NCBI RefSeq assembly: GCF_000745965.1
Contig: NZ_JQKI01000058.1
Span: 1-38,186 of the forward strand
Reading direction: 5' to 3'
DNA length: 38,186 nucleotides
Source: Edaphobacter aggregans DSM 19364
GTDB taxonomy: Bacteria > Acidobacteriota > Terriglobia > Terriglobales > Acidobacteriaceae
Positions within the stretch are counted from its first letter, which is position 1. Every line of letters starts with the position of its first letter. The position numbers and the translations under genes were made by a program. Positions 25,372-32,849 of the stretch are shown here, in pieces. The notes below the pieces were generated by a model, which worked only from the letters and a program-made list of their open reading frames with translations, was not told the DNA's origin and ran no database searches.

Positions 25372-26349
25372 ATGCCTACCACACGTCGTCAGTTTCTTGC
25401 GGGAATATCAGCAACCGGTGTTGTCATGGGTGCACCAGCAATTGCGCAGGCTACGAAGAAATCAACTCTTCGCCCGAAGTTTCGTCTTGCCGTTATCAAT
25501 GACGAAATTTCTCCTGATTTCGATCATGCCTGTTCTGTCGCCGCTAACGATTTTGGTCTTAGCTGGATTGAGATTCGCTCCATGTGGGGGAAGACGCTGG
25601 CCGACCTCGATGCACAGCAACTGAGCGAAGCCAAGAGCATTCTAAAAAAATACAATCTACGTGTTACCGATATTGCCAGCCCACTGTTTAAAACTGACTG
25701 GCCGGGAGCTCCCATTTCAAAAGAGAGTCCGCATCACGATCAGTTCAACGCTGACTTCGGCTTCAAAAAACAAGATGCACTGTTAGAACGTTGCATTGAA
25801 CTGGCCAAGACCTTCGACACAGACCGCATTCGCTGCTTCGATTTCTGGCGTCTTGAGGATCCAAAACCCTATCGCAAGGCCATCAATCAAAAATTGAGTG
25901 AAGCCGCATCCAAATTGGAAAAGTACAAGCTAATTCTCCTGCTTGAAAATGAGATGGCCTGCAACACTGGTTCAGGAGAAGAGGCGTTAGAGACGCTTCG
26001 TGGAGTACCCAACCGTAACTTTATGCTCAACTGGGATCCTGGCAATGCGGGTACATTCCCAAACGACGTTCCCTATCCCGATGCCTATAACAAACTGCCG
26101 AAAGATCGCATTGGTCATTGTCACGTGAAAAATGTGAAGCGCCTGGAAAATGGAAAATTCGAATGGCAACCCGTGGGACAAGGAGTTATCGATTGGGTCG
26201 GGCAACTAAAGGCTCTCAAAGCCAATGGCTATCGCTATGGTGTGAGTTTAGAGACACATTGGCATGGAGGCGGTTCACCTGAGGCGTCTACACGCATTAG
26301 CATGAAGGACCTGAAAGAGGCCTTGACAAAGGCAGCTGTCGCGGTCTGA
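25372..26349 (+). CDS. sugar phosphate isomerase/epimerase-type TIM-barrel protein, Tat-exported
   Basis: A 325-residue protein; ATG 25372 has AAGGGAG upstream. The Tat signal is TRRQFLAGISATGVVMGAPA. The mature part is an AP-endonuclease-2/xylose-isomerase-like TIM barrel: IEIRSMWGK, then LLLENEMACNTGSG (metal-binding Glu), FMLNWDPGNAG (Asp), IGHCHVKNVK (His pair) and GVSLETHWHGGG (last Glu). All expected metal ligands are visible. With the Gfo/Idh/MocA enzyme upstream it could act on a keto-sugar made by oxidation. A 3-keto-glycoside route of the kind known in Bacteroidetes is a reasonable guess, not shown by the sequence. Confidence 0.88.
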   Translation: MPTTRRQFLAGISATGVVMGAPAIAQATKKSTLRPKFRLAVINDEISPDFDHACSVAANDFGLSWIEIRSMWGKTLADLDAQQLSEAKSILKKYNLRVTDIASPLFKTDWPGAPISKESPHHDQFNADFGFKKQDALLERCIELAKTFDTDRIRCFDFWRLEDPKPYRKAINQKLSEAASKLEKYKLILLLENEMACNTGSGEEALETLRGVPNRNFMLNWDPGNAGTFPNDVPYPDAYNKLPKDRIGHCHVKNVKRLENGKFEWQPVGQGVIDWVGQLKALKANGYRYGVSLETHWHGGGSPEASTRISMKDLKEALTKAAVAV

Positions 26350-26381
26350 TTGCGACCCAACAAGGTGTGAATGACAATCAG

Positions 26382-26415
26382 CGCCTCACGTCAGGGGTCC
26401 CCTCGACGTGAGGCG
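26382..26415 (+). terminator. strong hairpin after the sugar cluster
   Basis: CGCCTCACGTC (26382-26392) pairs with GACGTGAGGCG (26405-26415), and the inner AGGGGTCCCCT extends the stem almost to the tip. It lies 33 bases after the isomerase stop. The following bases (AAACTGCTGCG) hold no U-tract, so it may be a protective 3' structure rather than a true intrinsic terminator. Confidence 0.55.
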
Positions 26416-26556
26416 AAACTGCTGCGATCTTTGTCCTTACAAACAACTCGACCGGGTTAGGTGCTCTCTTTACGTTCATAAGTACGTTCAAGAGCCCCTC
26501 TTGAGAGCAGGAGACAGAAACATATATCTGAACTGCAATGTGAAATGCGCAGCACA

Positions 26557-26562
26557 TATAAT
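26557..26562 (+). promoter_or_regulatory. perfect -10 box TATAAT upstream of the PilZ gene
   Basis: TATAAT at 26557-26562 is preceded by a poor -35 (CTGCAA at 26533-26538, 18-base spacer). Transcription would start near 26569, giving a leader of about 110 bases before the PilZ start. A further 7-bp hairpin (TCAAGAG/CTCTTGA) lies upstream at 26488-26504. Confidence 0.5.
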
Positions 26563-26621
26563 CCATGCTCCTCTTGGACTGGGATTAACTCTAAAGTGCC
26601 AAAGCAGCTCAAGACATGGGG

Positions 26622-26656
26622 AAGGACCGTCGATAACCTATTGGGCGGTCCTTTTC
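26622..26656 (+). promoter_or_regulatory. terminator-like hairpin inside the PilZ leader
   Basis: AAGGACCG (26622-26629) pairs with CGGTCCTT (26646-26653) around a 16-base loop and runs into TTTTCTCTT. The gene's ribosome site GGAAGGAG begins at 26663, so the structure lies within the presumed 5' leader. This is the usual layout of an attenuator or riboswitch. If the -10 box is not used, it is simply a terminator for upstream transcription. Confidence 0.5.
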
Positions 26657-26679
26657 TCTTCTGGAAGGAGAGTGGCGCT

Positions 26680-27099
26680 ATGAAAGGAAGCATGGACGAG
26701 CATAGTGACCCATTGAACCTCGGCTCTAAGGACTGTGGCCAGACGAATGCAATCGGAGCGGAGCGTCGGCGTCATGAGCGCTTTGCCGTTGAAGGCGATG
26801 CCGAGGTCTTGGTCGCGAAGGGCTCGCAGGTGTTTCGCGGCCGGGTTCAGGACATCAGCCTGTCCGGCTGTTTCATCTCGACCAGGGCACGTATTCGTAT
26901 GTCGATCGGCGCTCCGGTTGAGATGGTCTTCCGGGCGAACGGCGTTATGCTGCGGCTCTCGGCTAATTTGCGCATGGTGCGCTTCGGCCATGGAGCAGGA
27001 TTTGTTTTCCAGGAACTCAGCCCGCACATGCCTCAGGAGCTCGAGCGGCTCATTGAGGAACTGAAGGGCGCTTCACGTTCCTCCCGATCTCTTGAATAG
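26680..27099 (+). CDS. PilZ-domain protein (probable c-di-GMP receptor)
   Basis: A 139-residue protein; ATG 26680 has GGAAGGAG nine bases upstream, while the upstream in-frame extension passes through the leader hairpin and was rejected. After about 25 residues comes ERRRHERFAVEGDAEVLV, giving the RxxxR arginines of PilZ. VQDISLSGCFI follows as the D-x-S-x-x-G part, then the rest of the beta barrel (MVFRANG, LRMVRFGHGAGFVFQELS). Both nucleotide-binding motifs are intact, so c-di-GMP binding is likely. The C-terminal helix is LERLIEELKG. It stands alone, so the controlled process is unknown. Confidence 0.9.
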   Translation: MKGSMDEHSDPLNLGSKDCGQTNAIGAERRRHERFAVEGDAEVLVAKGSQVFRGRVQDISLSGCFISTRARIRMSIGAPVEMVFRANGVMLRLSANLRMVRFGHGAGFVFQELSPHMPQELERLIEELKGASRSSRSLE

Positions 27100-27338
27100 C
27101 ATGAAGCAGGCATCATCCGGTCGTGTGATGGACTACGATCTTCGCGATATACGCCTGCTTGCACTGCGGTTAATTGATTGGTATGGTTGTTTGGTCGCTA
27201 AGCCCAGTAAGTTATTGATTCTAAGTCTGATAATGTGTCGCTGTACGTGCAAAGTAGAAGTGTCCGGTTTCTGCAAAGTTGAAATGTCCAAACTACCCTT
27301 CCGACAGATGGCGGAGGCGGAGATTGGGATTTTTGACG

Positions 27339-28687
27339 ATGAGCGAAAACGAATTGCAGCGCATTGAGGTTCTTGCTGAGGTTTTGTCCAAGAGGCGCAC
27401 GGAAGCATCGGCCGCTACGATCCTGGGCATCAGCACGAGACAGACACGCCGTCTGGTTGTGGCCTACCGAGCTAGCGGCGGAGCCAGCGTCATCCATAAG
27501 CCCGGGGCCGCGCCTCGAACAACAGATTGCTGGAAGGTATCCGAGAGTACGCGGTCGAGCTCGTGCGCTCGAACTACGCTGATTTCGGTCCCTCCCTCGC
27601 TACAGAGATGCTGTTGTCCAAGCACGACGTGAAGGTCTCCCGAGAGACGTTGCGGAAGTGGATGATGGCCGATGGGCTATGGCTTTCCCGCAGACAGCGC
27701 CGCAGCTTCCATCAGCCACGATTGCGCCGTGAGGCCTTCGGAGAGCTGATCCAGATTGACGGCAGCGACCATCGCTGGTTTGAGAACCGGGCTGATGCCT
27801 GCACGTTGCTTGTCTTCATCGACGACGCGACCAGTCGTCTGGTGCAGCTTCGATTTGTTGTGAGCGAGAGCACGGACAGTTACCTCAGCGCGGTACACGC
27901 CTATGTCGTCGCCTTCGGCTGTCCAGTCGCTTTTTATTCGGACAAGCACACCGGCTTTCGGATTAACCGGTCGAACGCTCCGGGCGGCACCGGCATGACC
28001 CAGTTCGGTCGTGCCCTTGCCGAGCTGAACATCGAGATCATCTGCGCCAACTCAAGCCAGGCAAAGGGCCGCGTCGAACGCGTGAACCGCACGCTTCAAG
28101 ATCGGCTCGTCAAAGAACTCAGACTCGCAGGTATTTCAAACATCGAAGCTAGTAATTCTTTCTTGCCAGGCTTCTTGTTGGCACACAACGAGAGGTTTGC
28201 TGTCACGCCCGTCCGCTCCGAAGACATGCACCGGCCGCTCTCAGTCCCGGTAGAAAAGCTCACCGATATCCTGTGCCATCGCGAGCAGCGTTACGTGGGA
28301 AGCCAACTGACCTTGTCGTACGACCGCAAGCGAATCATCCTTGAGCGAAACGCCACGTCCGAGGAGCTAGGGGGTAAGTACGTTGACGTGTACGACTTCC
28401 CAGATGGCCGCTTGGAGGTGCGTTCGAAGGGCCTCCTGCTTCCCTACAGCGTCTTCAGCAAGGATCAGAGGGTCAGTCACACGGCGATCGTCGAGAACAA
28501 GCGTCTAGGCCACACACTGGCCCTGATCAAGGCACAGCAGGACCGCCACTTCGAGGCGAAGGTGAAGACCAACAGCGAGAAAGGCGAATATCAGAAACGC
28601 GGGCGGCAGATCTATGGACCTGATTATGTTCCCAAAATCGTCGCCAAGTCAGTAGTGATGGCTGAGCCGACCGCCAAGAAGGCGTAA
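27339..28687 (+). pseudogene. ISNCY-type transposase broken by a 1-base deletion
   Basis: The first frame runs from ATG 27339: MSENELQRIEVLAEVLSKRR, then a helix-turn-helix ILGISTRQTRRLVVAYR, then GASVIHKP. From there the matching continuation RGRASNNRLLEGIREYAVEL is one frame away and stays open to 28687. One C is missing in the CCC at 27501-27503; restoring it gives HKPRGRASNN. The rest holds the DDE core: QIDGSDHRWFENR (first Asp), FIDDATSRLVQ, and FGRALAELNIEIICANSSQA with KGRVERVNRTLQDRL. The remainder is complete. The element is probably immobile unless helped by another copy or by ribosomal slippage. Confidence 0.85.
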
Positions 28688-28801
28688 CGTCCAACCGCGT
28701 CCTTTCATGAACGAGTCTCGCCTTTGCTTCGTTACCTGTGCGAGATGTCGACTTCACAGACGAGTGGAAGCCCTGTTTTTAGAAAGGTTTAGAATTCCTC
28801 A

Positions 28802-29242
28802 ATGCGGAGACGTTCACTCGCGTTGCAAGCTATGACGGTTATTTTCTTGCTGAGTTCAGCCGCTTCCAGCGCAACAGCTCAGATGGTCGGATACAACCCA
28901 AAGCACAGCGCAAACCAACAATCCATAAGTGTCAGCCTCATACAGTTGATCGCCAATCCTGAGAGATACAACGGGAAACCTGTCAGGCTAATCGGTTTCT
29001 TGAGACTTGAATTCGAAGGAAATGCTTTGTATCTGCATCGAGAAGACTACGAACGCGGTCTTCCTAACGGGATTTGGGTCGATGTTCCAAGAGATCTGTC
29101 GAAGAACGAAAACCAGATTCTCAACAATCAGTACGTCATATGTGAGGGTATCTTTCGTGCGGGAGATCTGAACCAGTTTCGCGGTGAGCTGACGACGATC
29201 AATCGCATAGAGATTTGGCCTTCTGGACGTGATCGCAAATAA
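28802..29242 (+). CDS. exported OB-fold-like protein, passenger of the insertion sequence
   Basis: A 146-residue protein with signal peptide (MTVIFLLSSAASSATAQM) and a compact domain. The core is LIANPERYNGKPVRLIGFLR, LEFEGNALYLHREDYERG and GIWVDVP, then QYVICEGIF and RIEIWPSG. The pattern 'NPExYxGKxVRxxGfxxxxfEgnALYLhxeD' is known to me from a widespread family of small exported proteins of unknown function, probably OB-fold-like. It lies wholly inside the terminal repeats of the IS. An AAAGG at about 28783 is 14 bases upstream, so expression may be weak. It could be an acquired host gene carried by the element. Confidence 0.75.
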   Translation: MRRRSLALQAMTVIFLLSSAASSATAQMVGYNPKHSANQQSISVSLIQLIANPERYNGKPVRLIGFLRLEFEGNALYLHREDYERGLPNGIWVDVPRDLSKNENQILNNQYVICEGIFRAGDLNQFRGELTTINRIEIWPSGRDRK

Positions 29243-29510
29243 CGCTTTTCGAAAACGGGCTTCTCGGACACATGACCCGCAACGAGATGTACGCGCGAAA
29301 AACTGGAGCGGTGGAAATGCCGGCCTGGTGGGAAGAGAGGAAAACATGAAGCCGTTTCCCTCTCTTCCCACAGTCCTTGGAAATCGCTAAAGAACAGCGA
29401 TTACCACATTCCCACCGCACGACGACTACTATTGAGTTTGGACAGTTCTACTTTGTAGCCCGTAAGACAAATCTACTTTGCAGCAACAGTCGCTGTACAC
29501 GATACACAAA

Positions 29511-29540
29511 GAAGGGGAAGGTCTGAAGACCTCCCCCTTC
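29511..29540. terminator. terminator of the minus-strand W-rich operon
   Basis: GAAGGGGAAGGTC (29511-29523) and GACCTCCCCCTTC (29528-29540) pair with one mismatch around TGAA. Read from the minus strand the stem is followed by TTTGTGT. It lies 13 bases beyond the stop of the 103-residue membrane protein gene, so it most likely ends that operon. The 310 bases from 29243 to 29552 otherwise hold the IS right end and nothing else seen. Confidence 0.7.
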
Positions 29541-29552
29541 GTCATTTGAGGA

Positions 29553-29864
29553 TTATGTACAGCGGCCCGATCGAAGAAAGAGGATGCACAAGCTGAGTAC
29601 CGAAACGACGGCCAGCATCAACTGCATGAGCTGCCAATTGGCGTCCAGCCGTTCTTCATCCGTGGTGGCTCTTTGGCTCTGTCGCTGCACTCCCCGATAG
29701 ACGGACCAGCACGACCTCGCGCTGATGACCAGCATGATGGCAGCGATCAAATTCCAATGAGACTGCGCGAACACCAAAAGCATGGCTATGCCTATGAGCG
29801 TAAGCGAAACGCCTTGGACCAAAGGCCACCTGGATGCGGGGAACACTTTCAACACCTTCTCCAT
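29553..29864 (-). CDS. small three-helix membrane protein of unknown function
   Basis: A 103-residue protein; ATG 29864 has AAAAGGAG six bases upstream, partly in the stop region of the preceding gene. Hydrophobic helices at about 14-33 (LVQGVSLTLIGIAMLLVFAQ), 38-55 and 76-98 are joined by a basic/acidic loop (YRGVQRQSQRATTDEERLD). No family recognised. It follows the W-rich exported protein by 12 bases and is therefore translated with it. A membrane partner, immunity or anchoring role would fit. Confidence 0.72.
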   Translation of the reverse strand: MEKVLKVFPASRWPLVQGVSLTLIGIAMLLVFAQSHWNLIAAIMLVISARSCWSVYRGVQRQSQRATTDEERLDANWQLMQLMLAVVSVLSLCILFLRSGRCT

Positions 29865-29876
29865 GTACGTCTCCTT

Positions 29877-30923
29877 TTAACGTGCATAGGCACAATATCC
29901 CGCGATGATGATCAGCATCGCTGCCATAACGACCCCTAAAAAGAGTACAGCCTCGGGAGCAATTCCCATTAGTAATGCGATATACGCCAATAGTTCAGGA
30001 TCTTCCCTCAGGTAAGTAAAGAACTCCCGAATGGTTAATGCGCTGAGGCTGAGGATCACAGTACACCATTGGTAGGAAGGTTGTCCGTTCTGGGCAACAA
30101 AGTTAGCGACATTGGCAGCCAGGAAATCCTCGGTGTAAGTCGTGTAGTTGGTGGGGTCATCAACAGACGGCCACCAGAAACCTCCGCTGGGGTCGACTTG
30201 GGCTTCCTCTTCCGGAAAAGCTTGTCGTGGATGGGTGACTTCGTTCCACCATCCCCAATCGGTCCACCACCACCAATTGGTCGGATCAAATGGCGGCGGA
30301 TCCTGAAAGCCCTCCGCTTCAGATACAAACATCTTTGTCGCTGAAGGGTCCTGCTTCATTTGATCGACGCCGTTCTTATAGAGTGCCCACCTCGCCTCCG
30401 CCTTCGGATGGGTTCCAAGTACCAGCGCTCGCTGTGTGCAGGAAATGCCATGCTTATCAATCGCTGCCGCGATTCCGTTAAGAGGTGCAGGGCTGTTTAG
30501 CATCACGTTCACCGCATGGACGTCATTGGCAGACAGAGGGACGCCGTGCGACTTGAGTTGCTCGACAATGCCTTCTAAATCTTTGGTGCTATAGGGTGCG
30601 GTATTTCTGGCTCGTGCCTTTGTGAATCCTCCCTTGGCCTTGAGGTACGCGTTGATCTTCTCGTTGACCCCAGAAGCTTCGAACTGACTGAACAAGTGAG
30701 CCAGGTTGGTGTGGATTTCCGCTGTGTCAACGGTTGCCCTCTGGGGACCTGGAGTTGCCAGCTCCTTGAGGGTATTGAGGGACATGGTCGTGATCGTGTC
30801 AAACAGGATGGATGTCGACTTCTTGGGAAGCTCGGTAGATGGGGTGGCTTGAATCGGAGAAGGTAATGCGGCAACAAGACCGACTGCGCCGCCTGCCGTA
30901 AGGAAGGTACGTCGTGACGTCAT
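29877..30923 (-). CDS. Tat-exported protein with tryptophan cluster, unknown function
   Basis: A 348-residue protein; ATG 30923 has GAGGAG upstream. The N-terminus is a twin-arginine signal SRRTFLTAGGAVGLVAALPS. Residues 40-200 are mostly helical with no recognised fold. Residues 209-228 contain PPPFDPTNWWWWTDWGWW, nine tryptophans in about 35 residues counting W250-251, followed by a second DPTN (DDPTNYTTY, 256-264). The C-terminus ends in two hydrophobic helices (about 285-300 and 312-345), which could anchor or insert the protein. I do not recognise the family. Together with the small membrane protein downstream it looks like a two-part envelope system. Confidence 0.8.
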   Translation of the reverse strand: MTSRRTFLTAGGAVGLVAALPSPIQATPSTELPKKSTSILFDTITTMSLNTLKELATPGPQRATVDTAEIHTNLAHLFSQFEASGVNEKINAYLKAKGGFTKARARNTAPYSTKDLEGIVEQLKSHGVPLSANDVHAVNVMLNSPAPLNGIAAAIDKHGISCTQRALVLGTHPKAEARWALYKNGVDQMKQDPSATKMFVSEAEGFQDPPPFDPTNWWWWTDWGWWNEVTHPRQAFPEEEAQVDPSGGFWWPSVDDPTNYTTYTEDFLAANVANFVAQNGQPSYQWCTVILSLSALTIREFFTYLREDPELLAYIALLMGIAPEAVLFLGVVMAAMLIIIAGYCAYAR

Positions 30924-31027
30924 GCTTGTATTTCTCCTCTATTTATTGGGGGGAGCTGGGCCGAACGACGCCAAAAAATTCCATGAGATCAGTGAACCGT
31001 CAAGCTTATTCGAATAAATAGCAAAGA

Positions 31028-31342
31028 TTATTGTTCGAGTTTTCCCACTGTCATCTCGGGTCGATCGGCATCGGTGAGCTTGTCTTTGCTCGTCACCTCC
31101 AGGTCGAGGTAATGCCCCCGCAGGTTCCAATCGTTCTCGCCAATGCGCGAACCTGAGTTCGTGCAGAAGTGGGCCATGTTGCCGAAGAGAAGTCGGACGG
31201 TAGTGCGGATGCAGAGCAACCGTCTCTCGAAGACGCCTTCCCAAACGATCTGATCGGCTGAAGTGGTCTTCCAGCCGCCGTTGCTGATGGTGCGGCGGCT
31301 GGTCTCGGTGAATACGTCGGTCCATCGTTGCGTGTGGCTCAT
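31028..31342 (-). CDS. hypothetical protein, first gene of the W-rich operon
   Basis: A 104-residue protein. ATG 31342 has AGAGG eight bases upstream. Third codon positions are GC-rich, as in the neighbours, which supports coding over the overlapping 128-residue frame 30939-31325. Contents include RWTDVFTETSRR, then RLLCIRTTVRLLFG and NDWNLRGHYLDLEVTSK, suggesting a small alpha/beta domain without signal peptide or membrane helix. No family recognised. A gap of 104 bases separates it from the Tat-exported protein gene on the same strand. Confidence 0.6.
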   Translation of the reverse strand: MSHTQRWTDVFTETSRRTISNGGWKTTSADQIVWEGVFERRLLCIRTTVRLLFGNMAHFCTNSGSRIGENDWNLRGHYLDLEVTSKDKLTDADRPEMTVGKLEQ

Positions 31343-31548
31343 GGGATTGGCCTCTAAAGTGCGATTGCTGGGGCTGCTGCGGTGGACGGTACGGTTATGG
31401 CGGCGTGGTGGCGTCTGCGCCTCCTAGACGCCCTGCAACGCGCGCGGGGGATGAGCTGCGGATGCAGTCGAGGACAGCGCGAGCGAACCTGAGACGGGTG
31501 GCGGTGTGGGAGTTCTGGATGCTGTTAGTCATGGGTAGCCTCGGACGC

Positions 31549-31689
31549 TGGGTCGCTTGGGGGATGCTGCACGGGCTGGATTACAGCGATTTCAGGGTGA
31601 ACGCTCTGAAGCCGATGCGTGCGGCGGCGGACCATATTCTCGGGCTGGAGGACGGAAAGAAGAGATTCGCTGACTGCGTGCTGCGGATG
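31549..31689 (+). pseudogene. hsdR: HsdR (type I restriction endonuclease) fragment
   Basis: The frame reads MLHGLDYSDF and then AAADHILGLEDGKKRFADCV before ending in IS sequence. HsdR proteins carry 'FHGFDxSxF/W ... AAxxHILxxEDGKxRFxxaV ... SKAFAL' in their C-terminal helical part, which this piece matches before the break. The rest of the gene, upstream and downstream, is absent from the window. The open frame upstream to 31405 is not clearly HsdR. This is a scar of a lost restriction system. Confidence 0.6.
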
Positions 31690-31743
31690 ATCTTGCCCCC
31701 GCGAAACGTATCCCATAGCTGACAATCAGCGAAGGGGAAAACG

Positions 31744-31944
31744 ATGATGAAGGCGAGTCGGGCGCGTTATACGCTCGAGTTCAAGCAGGAGGCGGTACGG
31801 CTTGTGGAGTCGGGCCAGAGTATCGCGGCGGCATCCAGAACCTTGGGTCTGGTCGAGCAGACGTTGTTCAACTGGGTCAAGGCGCATCGGGAAGGCACGC
31901 TGAAGGGGAAAGCTATGGCGTACTTTGCCAAGGGGCAGAAGTGA
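31744..31944 (+). CDS. IS3-family OrfA, internally deleted
   Basis: A 66-residue protein with the helix-turn-helix YTLEFKQEAVRLVESGQSIA, AASRTLGLVEQTLFNWVKAH. IS3 OrfA proteins of this group continue with about 30 residues of leucine-zipper coiled coil ('...RLRAELARVKMERDILG') before KATAYFAK. Here REGTLKG joins directly to KAMAYFAKGQK, so the zipper is missing by an in-frame deletion near 31905-31911. Its TGA overlaps the GTG start of orfB (GTGA). Dimerisation should be lost. Confidence 0.8.
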   Translation: MMKASRARYTLEFKQEAVRLVESGQSIAAASRTLGLVEQTLFNWVKAHREGTLKGKAMAYFAKGQK

Positions 31945-32812
31945 AGTACGCCTTGATTCGACGCAACCGCCGTCTGTGGCCGATTCGGGTACAGTGCCGC
32001 ATGCTTGGAGTCAGTGTGGCCGGCTACCACGAGCACTTCCTTCGTCGCCCGCATATCGTCCGGCGTCGGCATCTGACTGCGGAGGCTATCGTCGTGCATA
32101 TCCGCGCTGTATACGCCGCGAACCGCGGAGCATATGGCTGGCCGCGCATCTGGCGGGAGCTTCACGCTCAGGGCATCCGCGTGGGCAAGCAGCGCGTGCA
32201 GCGACTGATGCGGCAGCACGGTATCCGCGCCCGCGGCAAGCGGCGCTTCCGCGTCACGACGACCGACAGCCGTCACAGCTTACCGATCGCGCCCAACCTG
32301 CTGAACCGCAATTCACCGTCGCTGCGCCCAACCAGGCGTGGACCGGCGACATCACGTACATTCCAACCAGCGAGGGTTGGCTCTTCCTGGCCGTGGTCAT
32401 CGATCTGTTCAGCCGCCGCGTCGTGGGCTGGTCGATGCAACCGGAGATGCGCAGCAGCCTGGTCATCGACGCGCTGGAGATGGCATGGCTGCGGCGGAGT
32501 TCCGATCGGAATGCAACGCAGATTTTCCATAGCGATCGCGGCAGCCAATACGCCAGTCATGAGTTCGCCCAGGTTCTTCAGCGGTGCGGCATCACAGCTT
32601 CGATGAGTCGCAAGGGGAACTGCTGGGACAACGCTCCCAGCGAGACCCTGTTTGCTTCTCTGAAAGTGGAGCGGCTTCACGGCCAACGATTCGAAACCAT
32701 CCGCCAGGCGAAGGATGAAACTCTCGCGTGGCTGCTCTGGTACAACCAAACACGCATGCACTCAACCCTCAGCTACCTAAGCCCGGTCCAGTTCGAACAG
32801 CAATGGGCTTGA
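31941..32812 (+). pseudogene. IS3-family OrfB transposase with a 1-base frameshift
   Basis: The first frame starts at GTG 31941: MKYALIRRNRRLWPIRVQCR, then RGAYGWPRIWRELHAQGIRV to APNLLNR. The catalytic core continues one frame away: QFTVAAPNQAWTGDITYIPT (first Asp), FHSDRGSQYAS (second Asp), NCWDNAPSETLFASLKVE (Glu) and YNQTRMHSTLSYLSP. Restoring one C after 32309 joins them as LNRQFTV. All DDE residues are intact, so only the frameshift and the damaged OrfA disable it. Confidence 0.87.
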
Positions 32813-32849
32813 CCGCAAACAAGTAGCCTTTTGCAGTTCAAACGTTAGT

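Larger units (their letters stand above)
27242..29488 (+). mobile_element. ISNCY-like insertion sequence with passenger gene
   Basis: Both ends carry two copies of an 18-base repeat of the form TGCAAAGTAGAAxTGTCC. Left copies are at 27248-27265 and 27272-27289. Inverted right copies are at 29465-29482 and about 29440-29457. Each outer copy is preceded by TGT plus three bases, giving ends at 27242 and 29488. The element is flanked by GTCGC (27237-27241 and 29489-29493); the direct repeat is in fact ten bases, GTCGCTGTAC, because the first element bases match. The 2.25-kb length is more than its 1.35-kb transposase needs. The rest holds an exported-protein gene. Confidence 0.78.
31688..32843 (+). 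mobile_element. decayed IS3-family element
   Basis: Overlapping orfA/orfB in the IS3 arrangement occupy 31744-32812. The left boundary is set where the HsdR frame breaks, at TGATCTTGCCCC (31688). No matching inverted end was found on the right, so the right limit (about 32843, at TTGCA) is a guess. orfA has an internal deletion and orfB a frameshift, so the element is dead on its own. Confidence 0.7.

Noticed and set aside
26563..26656. c-di-GMP-I (GEMM) riboswitch in front of the PilZ gene
   Set aside because: The leader has CCAAAGC and GATAACC pieces, but the conserved CACAGGGCAAACC and paired stem elements of GEMM-I are absent. Only an uncharacterised structured leader is claimed.
30939..31325. 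Minus-strand frame of 128 codons overlapping the 104-residue gene
   Set aside because: Arg/His/Pro-rich composition typical of a shifted frame; the other frame has GC-rich third positions and a ribosome site.
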